Of a DNA stretch of 56,355 nt, positions 1 to 8,714 are shown piece by piece. Position 1 is the stretch's first letter. Every line of letters starts with the position of its first letter. The position numbers and the translations under genes are program-made. The stretch comes from JBEIQE01 sp040376705 (GTDB taxonomy: Bacteria > Pseudomonadota > Alphaproteobacteria > UBA2400): contig JBEIQE010000014.1 of the NCBI GenBank assembly GCA_040376705.1, positions 1 to 56,355 of the forward strand. Reading direction: 5' to 3'. A model generated the notes under the pieces. That model was not told where the DNA came from and ran no database searches. It was given only the letters and a program-made list of their open reading frames with translations.

Positions 1-471
<471 letters not shown>

Positions 472-474
472 AAT

Positions 475-510
475 ATGCATTCTGGAGTACACCGTAGCCC
501 AGATATGCAT
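475..510 (-). other. Stem-loop just upstream of 16S 5' end
   Basis: Two copies of ATGCAT (475-480 and 505-510) flank CTGG/CCAG arms and can fold into a hairpin with a small bulge directly before the mature 16S start. It sits where rRNA leader processing signals are expected. A role in pre-16S folding or processing is inference; normally the leader pairs with sequence downstream of 16S, which is outside the window. Confidence 0.4.
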
Positions 511-745
511 TTTTGACGGAACCGTCACCTTCTTAGTAACTTAGCTTGCGCTAAGCTCCTGTATCATTACGTAAACTAACGTTTGCGTAGTGTGCTCAAG
601 TGACTGTTCCTGTCAGTGCCGAAAATCAGCTCTTACAGACTGCCACCTGTGCATCTCTTCTCTTAAGACAACTTGTCCAAGAACCGCCCGACTTCACTTT
701 GTTTTCGCGCTGTTTCGTTAGCGCTGCGCTCCGTCGAGGTGGCGG

Positions 746-806
746 TATATAGGCCAGCCTTTCGGGTGGTGCAACAACTATTTTCAGTTTTCTCAAACTT
801 TTTTTC
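746..806 (-). promoter_or_regulatory. rRNA operon promoter with A-tract UP element
   Basis: On the minus strand TTGCAC (774-769) and TATATA (751-746) are separated by exactly 17 bases. Just upstream, at about 775-806, are three A-tracts spaced roughly one helical turn apart, resembling an UP element. This would start a transcript about 270 bases before 16S. Leader bases 472-745 hold no gene; besides the stem-loop next to 16S there is a short inverted repeat around 539-556. Confidence 0.65.
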
Positions 807-885
807 AGGCAAAGGTTAACAAGGTGTAAATAGCCCCATTTTTAGGGCTTTTTTAGCACCTGCCCTTCATAGTTAGCATTGTAGG

Positions 886-917
886 TTAAGAAGCCTGCCT
901 AGAGCCTTATAAAGGCT
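886..917 (+). promoter_or_regulatory. Candidate promoter with palindrome over the -10
   Basis: TTAAGA (886-891), a 16-base spacer and TATAAA (908-913) precede the gene starting at 946. A near-perfect palindrome AGCCTTATAAAGGCT (903-917) covers the -10 box and could be an operator or a transcript hairpin. The rest of 807-885 holds only a weak terminator-like hairpin at 832-854 on this strand and no gene. Confidence 0.35.
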
Positions 918-945
918 TTACGTTACGATATCGTCGGGGGACGTT

Positions 946-1455
946 ATGAGCGATTTTACCGGTATTGAGCGTGAGGAATCCCTTATTAATCGGGCTTTTC
1001 TACCGCTTCCGTTAAACCTGAATGTGGCCTACCAGGCTCCGCGCAGGGAGATTCGCCGGGTAGTTTTGCAGACCAGCGGCACAACCGACCCCGGATATGA
1101 CAGTTTGGACGTGATCGAGAGCGATCATCAGGGAACTTTTGGCCTGAACGATGTTGGTGTGCATGTTTACATCAATAGCGAGGGCGATATTGAATGGGGC
1201 CGTTCGCTTGAACGAGCGCCTGAATTCCCACGCGAGGCGACAGCAGCTGACCTGGTGATCCTCATGCATGGCCGCGATAACTCATTGCAAATGCAGGCTT
1301 TAAACACTTTACGGGCCCTTCTGCCGGTTATAAACGCCGTGCATAATAACGAACTGACCTTTACCGGCATGACCAAGCACCACGCTCGCTTAGGTATAGG
1401 CCGGGACGGAAAACTGATCGAACCTGCCCTGCAGACCCCGCCAGAAGCGTCATAA
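946..1455 (+). CDS. Amidase_2/T7-lysozyme-fold protein, probably inactive
   Basis: This is a 169-residue cytoplasmic protein with no signal peptide. It follows the layout of N-acetylmuramoyl-L-alanine amidases of the T7 lysozyme/PGRP fold: a first strand (about 36-45), a GVHVYI strand with the following INSEGDIEWGR turn (about 71-86), and a helix like the family's MQxLxxLL segment. The zinc ligands look lost. The usual His of the IHCSAT-type strand is replaced (VLQTSGT, Gln42), and the protein has no cysteine at all, so the Cys ligand is missing. It is therefore more likely a binding or regulatory relative than an active cell-wall hydrolase. The start is supported by a GGGGGA ribosome site. 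The fold call rests on motif layout only. Confidence 0.5.
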   Translation: MSDFTGIEREESLINRAFLPLPLNLNVAYQAPRREIRRVVLQTSGTTDPGYDSLDVIESDHQGTFGLNDVGVHVYINSEGDIEWGRSLERAPEFPREATAADLVILMHGRDNSLQMQALNTLRALLPVINAVHNNELTFTGMTKHHARLGIGRDGKLIEPALQTPPEAS

Positions 1456-1510
1456 ACACTCTGTTAAGCTTCGGCCCCTAAGATTCTTGCGTAATCTTGG
1501 AGCTTTTGCC

Positions 1511-1789
1511 GTGCTGAAAACTATTTCTCTTTTTCTGGCCCCACTGCTCACTGTGGGCCCCGCCCTTGCTGATGATGCGCAAATCGACGCTCTGACACAG
1601 CAGATATCCAATTCCCCCCATGACACGCGCCTCTACACGCAGCGCATGCGCCTTTATGATGCGGCAGGTAATTACTCTGCTGCCTTATCTGATTTGAAGA
1701 AAACCTGCAGCATGGAGCGTGATGCCGATATTGCCGAGCTCTGCCAGATGGAAGCCAGCGAGTATGCGGCCAAACACAACCTGCGATAA
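1511..1789 (+). CDS. Small secreted TPR-like protein
   Basis: The GTG start at 1511 is preferred over an upstream TTG (1487) because GGAG lies 8 bases before it and translation then opens with a clean signal peptide (MLKTISLFLAPLLTVGPALA, cleavage before DD). The mature part, about 70 residues, resembles one and a half tetratricopeptide helices (TRLYTQRMRLYDAAGNYSAALSDL) and holds two cysteines, in the segments KKTCSMER and AELCQME, that could form a disulfide. It probably acts in the periplasm as a small protein-binding module. No specific family is recognised. It lies 24 bases upstream of the membrane protein at 1814, probably in the same transcript. Confidence 0.6.
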   Translation: MLKTISLFLAPLLTVGPALADDAQIDALTQQISNSPHDTRLYTQRMRLYDAAGNYSAALSDLKKTCSMERDADIAELCQMEASEYAAKHNLR

Positions 1790-1813
1790 CCAGAAAAGAG
1801 AGCGATTACCAAT

Positions 1814-2080
1814 ATGAAGCTTCCACTCTCCACCCTGCTCTGGCGCTATTTTTTCATGCCACTCGCCATCATCGCTGTATGCGGTGTGCTGGTCATCGGG
1901 CTTTACGGCAAGACCAATCCACCTGTTACAGCCGCAATATGGATTGCATGCAGTATTGCTTTAGGCTTGGTGCTTTTGCGTGGCGAAGCCCTGCCTGGCC
2001 AGCATCGCAATAAGGAAATGCAACGCCGCGAAGAGGCACTTGCGCGCGCCACCATGGCCAAGAAAGACTCCGTCGACTAG
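1814..2080 (+). CDS. Small two-helix membrane protein, unknown function
   Basis: The 88-residue product has two hydrophobic segments (about 10-30 and 38-55) followed by a charged, helical, Arg/Glu-rich cytoplasmic-type tail (HRNKEMQRREEALARA). No family is recognised. Its stop codon overlaps the stop of the convergent gene at 2077: the four bases CTAG supply a TAG to both strands. It probably shares a transcript with the secreted protein upstream. Confidence 0.5.
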   Translation: MKLPLSTLLWRYFFMPLAIIAVCGVLVIGLYGKTNPPVTAAIWIACSIALGLVLLRGEALPGQHRNKEMQRREEALARATMAKKDSVD

Positions 2081-3303
2081 TCTGCTGACTTCTGCGATGG
2101 CGCTATCCCCAGCCATAAAAGCACAACAAAAGCAAAAACTACACTCAAGGTCGGCAAGGCCTGATATCGCTCAGGTATAATAAAACCGATTTCGTGTGAA
2201 ATTATGAGCGATAGCGCTACAGATAGTGCCAGCAGCCTTTTTATACCAACATGCAAATGAAAACAGCGGATAAGATAGAAAATACATGGAAACAGATAAA
2301 TGTAATATGCACGCCAGGTGAGTGAACTTAACAGGTATGAAACCACTGGTAGCAAAGCAAAGGCATAAAGGTAATATTCGCTTAGCTCCGTGCTCCGCCG
2401 CCGATAAAGCGCATAAGCCGCAAACCCGAGCAAAGATATGGCACAAAATGATATCACTAACAGGGCGAACTCATGACCAAAAGACCGGTAAAGAAGCGCA
2501 AACAACGAAACATTATCGCGCTCAATAATGCCCGGAAAACCATGAGCCAAAAAACCTGCATATGAAGCCTGAGAATAGCTATAAAATACCCACTCAGACA
2601 AATGCTCAAACCCTCTGAACCCGACTACAGCCAGAAGCAAAGCAAGGCCCATTAAAAGCCCCGCACCCAGAAATCTAAAATTTCGCCGCAGTAAGGGCGC
2701 TAGAGATAAAAGTGCAAAAGGCGTCTTTAATGCCACTACAAGCGCCATTAATATTCCAGCCCCGGCTGGCGATTGCCGTATGAGGCAGACAATCGCAACT
2801 ACGCACAAGCCCATGGCAATTGGATTTATCTGGCCAAATGGTAACTGCATAAAGGCAACCGGACTAAGTGCCAGCCACAATAAAACAGGTAATACCCACA
2901 ATATTCGACCTAGCCTCATAATAGGCATCACATAATAGCGCAGCATGAACCAATATATGCCTGCAAGCGATATCAAGCTGCCACTTATGACAAGCGCCAT
3001 GGCAAGAGAGTATTCAGCCTGCGCCCAAAGGGCAAATAACGGCAGCACAAAAGGCAGATAGATAAAGGCAGAATATGTACGCCCATATTGAGCTGAACAA
3101 CTGCTTTGCTGCTCATAGCTATAAGGATTAGCATTTGAGTCGGCATAAAGCTGACCTGCACAATAAAACGCCGTCGCATCATTAAAAAAGCGCGGATCCC
3201 CGAACCATCCCTGATTGCTCATCATTAGAAGCGTCGGCAAACTGGCAAATAAGGCGAGCGCAAATGCAAACCAGAAGTTTCCGATTATTTTTTCAACGTG
3301 CAT
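2077..3303 (-). CDS. GT87/DUF2029-type membrane mannosyltransferase
   Basis: This 408-residue polytopic membrane protein has about ten hydrophobic segments. Two features match the GT87 (polyprenol-phosphate-dependent mannosyltransferase, GT-C fold) family. The first is a long periplasmic loop after the first helix, with an acidic residue and the pattern DATAFYCAGQLYAD...NPY. The second is the conserved FGQINP motif in the middle. Such enzymes add a sugar from a lipid-linked donor to lipids or glycans on the outer face of the inner membrane; the acceptor cannot be told. The coding sequence is visibly richer in A and T than its neighbours and stands alone on its strand, which suggests acquisition by transfer. 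Confidence 0.7.
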   Translation of the reverse strand: MHVEKIIGNFWFAFALALFASLPTLLMMSNQGWFGDPRFFNDATAFYCAGQLYADSNANPYSYEQQSSCSAQYGRTYSAFIYLPFVLPLFALWAQAEYSLAMALVISGSLISLAGIYWFMLRYYVMPIMRLGRILWVLPVLLWLALSPVAFMQLPFGQINPIAMGLCVVAIVCLIRQSPAGAGILMALVVALKTPFALLSLAPLLRRNFRFLGAGLLMGLALLLAVVGFRGFEHLSEWVFYSYSQASYAGFLAHGFPGIIERDNVSLFALLYRSFGHEFALLVISFCAISLLGFAAYALYRRRSTELSEYYLYAFALLPVVSYLLSSLTWRAYYIYLFPCIFYLIRCFHLHVGIKRLLALSVALSLIISHEIGFIIPERYQALPTLSVVFAFVVLLWLGIAPSQKSAD

Positions 3304-3387
3304 GCGGCTAGCTTACCCTTAAAGACTCATTGAAAAAAATAGCGCACTAAACTAACTTAAGTCCTTATTCTAACGCGAGTCCTTAAT

Positions 3388-4284
3388 ATGTCCACCACAC
3401 CCAAGCTCAGCCTGCAAGGCATGATCCTCAAGCTCCAGAATTTCTGGGCCGAACAGGGATGCCTCATCCTCCAGCCGTACGACATGAACGTAGGCGCCGG
3501 CACCAGCCACCCCGCCACCACGCTGCGCGCGCTGGGGCCGGACCGCATCTGGAACTGCGCTTATGTGCAGCCCTCGCGCCGCCCCAAGGATGGTCGCTAT
3601 GGCAACAACCCCAATCGCCTGCAGCACTATTACCAGTTTCAGGTGGTGATGAAGCCCTCACCAGAAAACATCCTTGAGTTATACCTGCAATCACTGCGCG
3701 AGCTTGGGATTGATACCAACAAGCATGATATTCGTTTTGTCGAAGATGATTGGGAGAATCCGACCCTTGGCGCCTGGGGCCTTGGCTGGGAAGTGTGGTG
3801 CGATGGCATGGAGGTTACACAGTTCACCTACTTCCAGCAGGTAGGCGGGTTTGACGCCTTCCCGGTATCAGCTGAAATCACCTACGGTATTGAGCGTTTG
3901 GCCATGTACATTCAGGGCGTCGAGAACGTTTATGACCTCGCGTATAACGATGTGCCGAAGGAAAAAGGCGGCAAATCATACGGCGATGTTTTCCTGCGCA
4001 ACGAACAGGAGCAGTCGGCTTATAACTTTGAGCACTCAAATTCTGATGAGCTGCTGCACCGCTTTAATGCCTGCGAAGCAGAAAGCCAGAAGCTCATTGC
4101 AGCAGGTTTGGCCCTGCCCGCTTACGACCAGATGCTGCTGTGCGGCCATACCTTTAACCTCCTCGATGCGCGGGGTGTGATCAGCGTGGTAGAGCGCGCA
4201 AGCTACATCGGCCGCGTGCGGGCCTTGGCTAAAGAATGCTGCAGGTTGTGGCTCGAGAATGGCAACATGAAAGCTGCGTCGTGA
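3388..4284 (+). CDS. glyQ: Glycyl-tRNA synthetase alpha subunit
   Basis: This is the catalytic alpha subunit of the bacterial (alpha2 beta2) glycyl-tRNA synthetase, which activates glycine and charges tRNA-Gly in the cytoplasm. At 298 residues it has the normal length and the class II signature region is intact, with motifs such as QGCLILQPYD, GAGTSHPATTLRALGP and RRPKDGRYGNNPNRLQHYYQ. It heads a three-gene unit in which a small YcxB-like gene separates it from glyS. Its stop overlaps the GTG start of that gene. The ribosome site before the ATG is weak. Confidence 0.97.
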   Translation: MSTTPKLSLQGMILKLQNFWAEQGCLILQPYDMNVGAGTSHPATTLRALGPDRIWNCAYVQPSRRPKDGRYGNNPNRLQHYYQFQVVMKPSPENILELYLQSLRELGIDTNKHDIRFVEDDWENPTLGAWGLGWEVWCDGMEVTQFTYFQQVGGFDAFPVSAEITYGIERLAMYIQGVENVYDLAYNDVPKEKGGKSYGDVFLRNEQEQSAYNFEHSNSDELLHRFNACEAESQKLIAAGLALPAYDQMLLCGHTFNLLDARGVISVVERASYIGRVRALAKECCRLWLENGNMKAAS

Positions 4285-4811
4285 TTAAATCTACTCTAAC
4301 AGAGGCCGATTATATCGCAAGCCACAGGCTATTCCGCAAGCCAACGGCCAAGACACGTATATATGACCTGTTGTTTTGCGCGGCTATCTCGGCTGCCGTT
4401 TCATATTATGTGTTCTCGCAAGCACAGGCTGGCGGTAAGGCTGTAGATTTGCCGTTACCATTGCCTCTCATCGTTTTTGTAACCTGCTTTATTGGCGCTG
4501 TACTGGGTAGTTATATACTCACCAGGCTGATTTATATTTGGTACGAGCAGCGCCTGCGCAAACTGTTCCGCACTGATAAGACCCTGCAAGCTGCAGTAGA
4601 GCTGAGCTGGAATGCTGAGCGCCTGCAAAGCACCAGTGAGTACGGCTCGCTCTTGCTGCCATGGAAGGATGTTGCCTTCGTGCGCGAGAATGATGGGTAT
4701 ATTCTGCTATACCTCACGGCCGAGAAATACTTCCCCATCATCAAAGCCAATTTTGTACCTGAACAGCTTCAGGACTTCAAAACCCACCTTCAAAATTGCC
4801 CCAAGAAATAG
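4281..4811 (+). CDS. YcxB-like membrane protein
   Basis: A GTG at 4281 overlapping the glyQ stop (GTGA) is the likely start; an upstream in-frame ATG at 4236 would overlap glyQ by 49 bases. The 176-residue product has two transmembrane helices (about 27-45 and 57-77) and a C-terminal domain of the YcxB type. That domain shows a strand pattern around SEYGSLLLPWKDVAFVRENDGYILLYL and a final motif in which the family has an aromatic residue followed by proline (KYFPI). The function of YcxB proteins is unknown. The position between glyQ and glyS is tight (10 bases before glyS), so it is co-translated with the synthetase; a direct link to it is not established. Confidence 0.65.
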   Translation: MIKSTLTEADYIASHRLFRKPTAKTRIYDLLFCAAISAAVSYYVFSQAQAGGKAVDLPLPLPLIVFVTCFIGAVLGSYILTRLIYIWYEQRLRKLFRTDKTLQAAVELSWNAERLQSTSEYGSLLLPWKDVAFVRENDGYILLYLTAEKYFPIIKANFVPEQLQDFKTHLQNCPKK

Positions 4812-4820
4812 GACATAATC

Positions 4821-6908
4821 ATGGCTGAATTCCTCCTCGAACTCTTCTCCGAAGAAATTCCTGCGCGCTTCCAGAAACAGGCAGCGGATGATCTGCTCAA
4901 ACTCTTCTCGGACAAGCTCACTGCGCAAGGCCTCACCTTCACCAGCGCCAAAGCGCATGTAACCCCGCGCCGTCTGGCCTTGGTTGTCGATGGCCTGCCC
5001 ACCGAGCAACCCGCCCGCACTGAAGAAAAGAAGGGCCCCAAGACCGATGCCCCACAAGCCGCTATAGACGGCTTTTTAAAGGGTGCAGGCCTCACCTCAC
5101 TGGATCAGTGCGAACAACGCGACACGCCTAAAGGCAAAGTCTGGTTTTATGTCGAGAAGGTACCGGGCAAAGCCACCGCACAAGTATTGGCCGAGCTGAT
5201 TGAAACTGTGTTGCGCGAGCTGCCATGGAAAAAATCGATGAACTGGAGCGAAACCCAGTTCCGCTGGGTGCGCCCGCTGCGCAGTATTCTCGCCCTGCTT
5301 GATGGCAAGAAGCTTGATGGCAAGTTTGAGCTGGGCGGTCAGGCTGAGGCGCTGGTTTATACCGACGAAACCGAAGGGCATCGTTTCCTTTCAAAGGGCA
5401 AAATCAAAGTCAGTAACTTTGCCGACTATGTGGCCAAGCTCCGCGCCGGCTTTGTGATTCTTGATCGCGAAGAACGCAAGCAGATTACAAAAACCGAGGC
5501 CGAAAAGGCGCTGGCTGCCAAGGGCGTTACCCTGAAACAGGATGATGCACTGCTGGAGGAAGTCTGCGGTCTGGTTGAATGGCCTGTACCACTGGTTGGC
5601 CAGATTGATGCGCAGTTCATGGATATTCCGCCTGAGGTGCTGGTCACTACCATGCGCAATAACCAGAAGTATTTCGCGAGCCTTGATAAGAACGGTAAAA
5701 TGTCACCCTACTTCGTTATCACCGCCAACATCACCAGCTCGGATGGCGGCGCGGCGATTATCGAAGGTAACCAGCGCGTGCTGCGTGCCCGCTTTGCTGA
5801 TGCCAAGTTCTTCTGGGATGTGGACCGCGCGATGACGCTCGAAAGCCGCGTACCCGCGCTCGAGAGCGTGACCTTCCACGCCAAACTGGGGAACCTGCGC
5901 GAAAAAGTTGGGCGTATGGAAAAGCTGGCAGTGGCCCTGAGTATTCCTGGTGCCAAAGCTGACGAAGTAGCAATCGCTGCCAAACTGGCCAAGGCTGACC
6001 TTACAACTGGCATGGTCGGCGAGTTCCCCGAACTGCAGGGTATTATGGGTGGTTATTACGCCACGCACGATAAACACAGCGCTGCTGTGGCTGCCGCGGT
6101 GAACGAGCATTACTCGCCCTTGGGACCTACTGATAAATGCCCGTCTAATCCGGTTTCTATTGCCGTAGCACTCGCCGATAAGCTCGATACACTGGTTGGC
6201 TTCTTCGGGATCGATGAAAAACCCACAGGTAGTAAAGACCCTTATGCACTGCGCCGTGCCGCTCTAGGTGTGCTACGCCTGATTATCGAAAACAACCTGC
6301 GCCTCAGCCTCTCGGAGGTCATTACACTCGCTGCCAGTGGATATAACGGCCAGCTGACAGTTGATAAATTATCGCTTACATCAGAGCTCTCCAGCTTCTT
6401 CGCCGATCGCCTGAAAGTTATGCTGAAGGACAAGGGCTACCGCCATGATATTGTGAGCGCGGTCTTTAATACTGATAACATGAACGATATTGTTGGCCAG
6501 CTCGGTAAACTCGATGCGCTACAGAAGGCCCTTGGCAGTGAAGATGGCAAAGCGCTTATCGGTCTTTATCGCCGCGCGGGCAACATCCTAAAAATCGAGG
6601 AAAAGAAAGACGGTAAGCCCTATACAGCGCCAGCGAACGATAATGAGCTGACCGAGCCACAGGAAAAATCCCTTAGCGCCGCTCTTAAAACCGTTGGTCC
6701 AGTCGTGGTCACAGCGCTCAAAAGCGAGAATCACGCTGAGGCAATGCAGCAGCTCATCACGTTGCGCGCCCCCCTGGATGCGTTTTTTGACAAAGTCACT
6801 GTCAATGCAGAGAAACCGGAGCTGCGCACCAATCGTTTACGTCTATTGGCACAAGTCCGTGATACGCTCAATCAGGTAGCTGATTTATCCCAGATTGAAG
6901 GGGAATAA
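4821..6908 (+). CDS. glyS: Glycyl-tRNA synthetase beta subunit
   Basis: The 695-residue protein is the tRNA-binding beta subunit of heterotetrameric glycyl-tRNA synthetase, partner of glyQ upstream. Typical features are the opening LLELFSEEIPARFQ, the middle block with RWVRPLRSILALLDG, an HD-like region (VGRMEKL...KADLTTGMVGEFPELQGIMGGYYA) and the SKDPYALRRAALGVLRLI segment, followed by a C-terminal anticodon-binding helical part. Length matches the family and there is no break. The gene ends 5 bases before the stop of the convergent unknown gene at 6914, with no obvious terminator between them. Confidence 0.97.
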   Translation: MAEFLLELFSEEIPARFQKQAADDLLKLFSDKLTAQGLTFTSAKAHVTPRRLALVVDGLPTEQPARTEEKKGPKTDAPQAAIDGFLKGAGLTSLDQCEQRDTPKGKVWFYVEKVPGKATAQVLAELIETVLRELPWKKSMNWSETQFRWVRPLRSILALLDGKKLDGKFELGGQAEALVYTDETEGHRFLSKGKIKVSNFADYVAKLRAGFVILDREERKQITKTEAEKALAAKGVTLKQDDALLEEVCGLVEWPVPLVGQIDAQFMDIPPEVLVTTMRNNQKYFASLDKNGKMSPYFVITANITSSDGGAAIIEGNQRVLRARFADAKFFWDVDRAMTLESRVPALESVTFHAKLGNLREKVGRMEKLAVALSIPGAKADEVAIAAKLAKADLTTGMVGEFPELQGIMGGYYATHDKHSAAVAAAVNEHYSPLGPTDKCPSNPVSIAVALADKLDTLVGFFGIDEKPTGSKDPYALRRAALGVLRLIIENNLRLSLSEVITLAASGYNGQLTVDKLSLTSELSSFFADRLKVMLKDKGYRHDIVSAVFNTDNMNDIVGQLGKLDALQKALGSEDGKALIGLYRRAGNILKIEEKKDGKPYTAPANDNELTEPQEKSLSAALKTVGPVVVTALKSENHAEAMQQLITLRAPLDAFFDKVTVNAEKPELRTNRLRLLAQVRDTLNQVADLSQIEGE

Positions 6909-6913
6909 AAAAC

Positions 6914-7429
6914 TCAGCGCTTACAAGGCCCCTTGCAGACGTTCCATGCACTGCGGGCATGTGTTGCAGCTGTCTTGTTACGTATCCCTTTGCCAACTGA
7001 AGCAGCAGCCATTGCCCTCTCGCCGTATGATTTTGCTTTTTGACCTTCACTCGCATAGGATCGACCAGTCAGTTTCTCAGCGCAGTCCAGCCGCGACGCA
7101 GTCAGGCTAGCCATAAATCTCTCACTGATAGCTGCATCAGCCTTATAATAACCGAGTGAAAAGAGCTTATCGGAGATTGACTTCATGCTTTCGGCGACCC
7201 ACGGTCGGATTGGACGGTCGTAATAATGGTGGTCGTACGGCCAACGCTTTAGGCCATCCGCACGGACAGGCCTAACACCGCCACAATGCTGATCAGCAAA
7301 CTCACACATTGTACGAAATAAATTACCCTCACGCTGCCATCCTGTAATGAGGGCGAGATCCCACTCGGCCTGCAGTGGGTGCGCCTGCTTCTCGGCAGCG
7401 GCATTCAGGGCATCAGTCGGTTCAGCCAC
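6914..7429 (-). CDS. Hypothetical protein, unknown family
   Basis: A GTG start at 7429 is favoured because AGAGG lies 7 bases upstream; an in-frame ATG 60 bases earlier lacks a good ribosome site. The resulting 171-residue protein is soluble, with no signal peptide or membrane helix. It contains a WPYDHHYYDRPIRPW segment rich in His, Tyr and Trp, followed by a helical region, and ends with a basic tail holding two cysteines (WNVCKGPCKR). I do not recognise the family. It is divergent from dxr, with 76 bases between the starts, so the two promoters must lie close together or overlap. Confidence 0.5.
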   Translation of the reverse strand: MAEPTDALNAAAEKQAHPLQAEWDLALITGWQREGNLFRTMCEFADQHCGGVRPVRADGLKRWPYDHHYYDRPIRPWVAESMKSISDKLFSLGYYKADAAISERFMASLTASRLDCAEKLTGRSYASEGQKAKSYGERAMAAASVGKGIRNKTAATHARSAWNVCKGPCKR

Positions 7430-7505
7430 TATAGCACCTCTTTTAAAAGTAATCGCATTACATAAGCATATTGGCAGAAGTGAATTCAAGGACTACGCTA
7501 ACTCT

Positions 7506-8672
7506 ATGAAAATTCAGACCCTTACCATCCTTGGCGCGACTGGCTCTATCGGCTCACAGACGCTTGATCTTGTTACCCGCCATCCGGATCGTTTTGAGGT
7601 TTACGCCCTCACCGGCCACCGCAAGGTCGAGATTCTGGCAGGCCAGTGCCGCCGTTTCCGCCCCAAAGTTGCTGTTGTGGCCGATGGTGAGGCGGCGCGC
7701 GAGCTTAAAGCCCTGCTCGGCCAAACCAACATCGAGATTCGGTACGGCGCACAAGCACTGGAGGAAATTTCAGCTGAAAGCAGCGTCACCACTGTTGTTG
7801 CAGGCATCGTGGGCTCGGCAGGCCTGAGGCCGATTCTGGCTGCCGCCAAGGCCGGCAAGCGTATTCTGCTCGCTAATAAAGAGCCGCTGGTGATGACCGG
7901 CGCACTGCTGATTGATCTGGCCAAGCTGCACGGTGCCAAGCTGCTCCCCACGGATAGTGAGCATAACGCCATTTTCCAGAGCCTGCCGGATAACGGCGAT
8001 ACCAGCGGTGTTACCCGCCTCATCCTCACCGCCTCGGGCGGGCCGTTCAGGCAAATGAGCCTAGAGGCCATGGCCAAGGTCACGCCTGCACAGGCCTGCG
8101 CCCACCCCACCTGGACCATGGGGCGCAAAATCTCGGTCGACTCCGCCACGCTCATGAATAAGACGCTTGAGGTGATTGAGGCACATTACCTCTTTGGTAT
8201 TCCAGCTGACCGCATCGAAATTCTGGTACATCCGCAAAGCATCATCCATTCACTGGTTGAGTATAAAGATGGCTCACAGCTGGCGCAGCTTGGCTCGCCG
8301 GATATGCGCACGCCGATTGCCAACGTATTGGCGTGGCCAGAGCGCATTGATGCGGGCGTTAAAAAGCTTGAACTTGCCAGCATCGGCCAGCTCACCTTCG
8401 AGAAACCTGATTATAAGCGTTTCCCTGCCCTTGGCCTTGGTTACGAGGCCCTTAAACTGGGCGGCACGGCACCAGCTATCCTCAACGCTGCCAACGAAGT
8501 AGCGGTTGAGGCCTTCCTGGCTGGCGGCCTGCGCTTTACAGATATTGCGCATACGGCAGCCGATGTACTGGCCAAGCTGCCATCTACCCCCGCGCTAGAC
8601 CTTGCCACCATCATGGCTGCCGATATGCAGGCGCGCGAGATGGCCGCAGGCATGATAAGGGCGCTGGCCTGA
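7506..8672 (+). CDS. dxr: 1-deoxy-D-xylulose 5-phosphate reductoisomerase
   Basis: This enzyme makes 2-C-methyl-D-erythritol 4-phosphate, the committed step of the MEP isoprenoid pathway, using NADPH and a divalent metal. The N-terminus has the NADPH-binding GATGSIGSQTLDL motif. Metal and substrate blocks follow: NKEPLV, PTDSEHNAIFQ, TASGGPF and PTWTMGRKISVDSATLMNK, then the VHPQSIIHSLVEY segment. The ATG at 7506 gives the standard length of 388 residues; a longer reading upstream would add over 50 residues absent from the family. It is followed 42 bases later by ppdK. Isoprenoids from this pathway feed the polyprenyl diphosphate synthase encoded at 27472. Confidence 0.97.
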   Translation: MKIQTLTILGATGSIGSQTLDLVTRHPDRFEVYALTGHRKVEILAGQCRRFRPKVAVVADGEAARELKALLGQTNIEIRYGAQALEEISAESSVTTVVAGIVGSAGLRPILAAAKAGKRILLANKEPLVMTGALLIDLAKLHGAKLLPTDSEHNAIFQSLPDNGDTSGVTRLILTASGGPFRQMSLEAMAKVTPAQACAHPTWTMGRKISVDSATLMNKTLEVIEAHYLFGIPADRIEILVHPQSIIHSLVEYKDGSQLAQLGSPDMRTPIANVLAWPERIDAGVKKLELASIGQLTFEKPDYKRFPALGLGYEALKLGGTAPAILNAANEVAVEAFLAGGLRFTDIAHTAADVLAKLPSTPALDLATIMAADMQAREMAAGMIRALA

Positions 8673-8714
8673 TAGCGATTCATCAAGTAGCCTCTTGCTA
8701 ACGTGGAGGCAGCG

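Noticed and set aside
832..854. Terminator-like hairpin AGCCC/GGGCT with a T run
   Set aside because: The stem is only five pairs and no rightward gene lies upstream for it to end; it may be chance in an AT-rich leader-flanking region.
4236..4280. Earlier ATG for the YcxB-like gene
   Set aside because: It would overlap glyQ by 49 bases and adds residues unlike the family; GTG at 4281 overlaps the glyQ stop in the usual coupled way.
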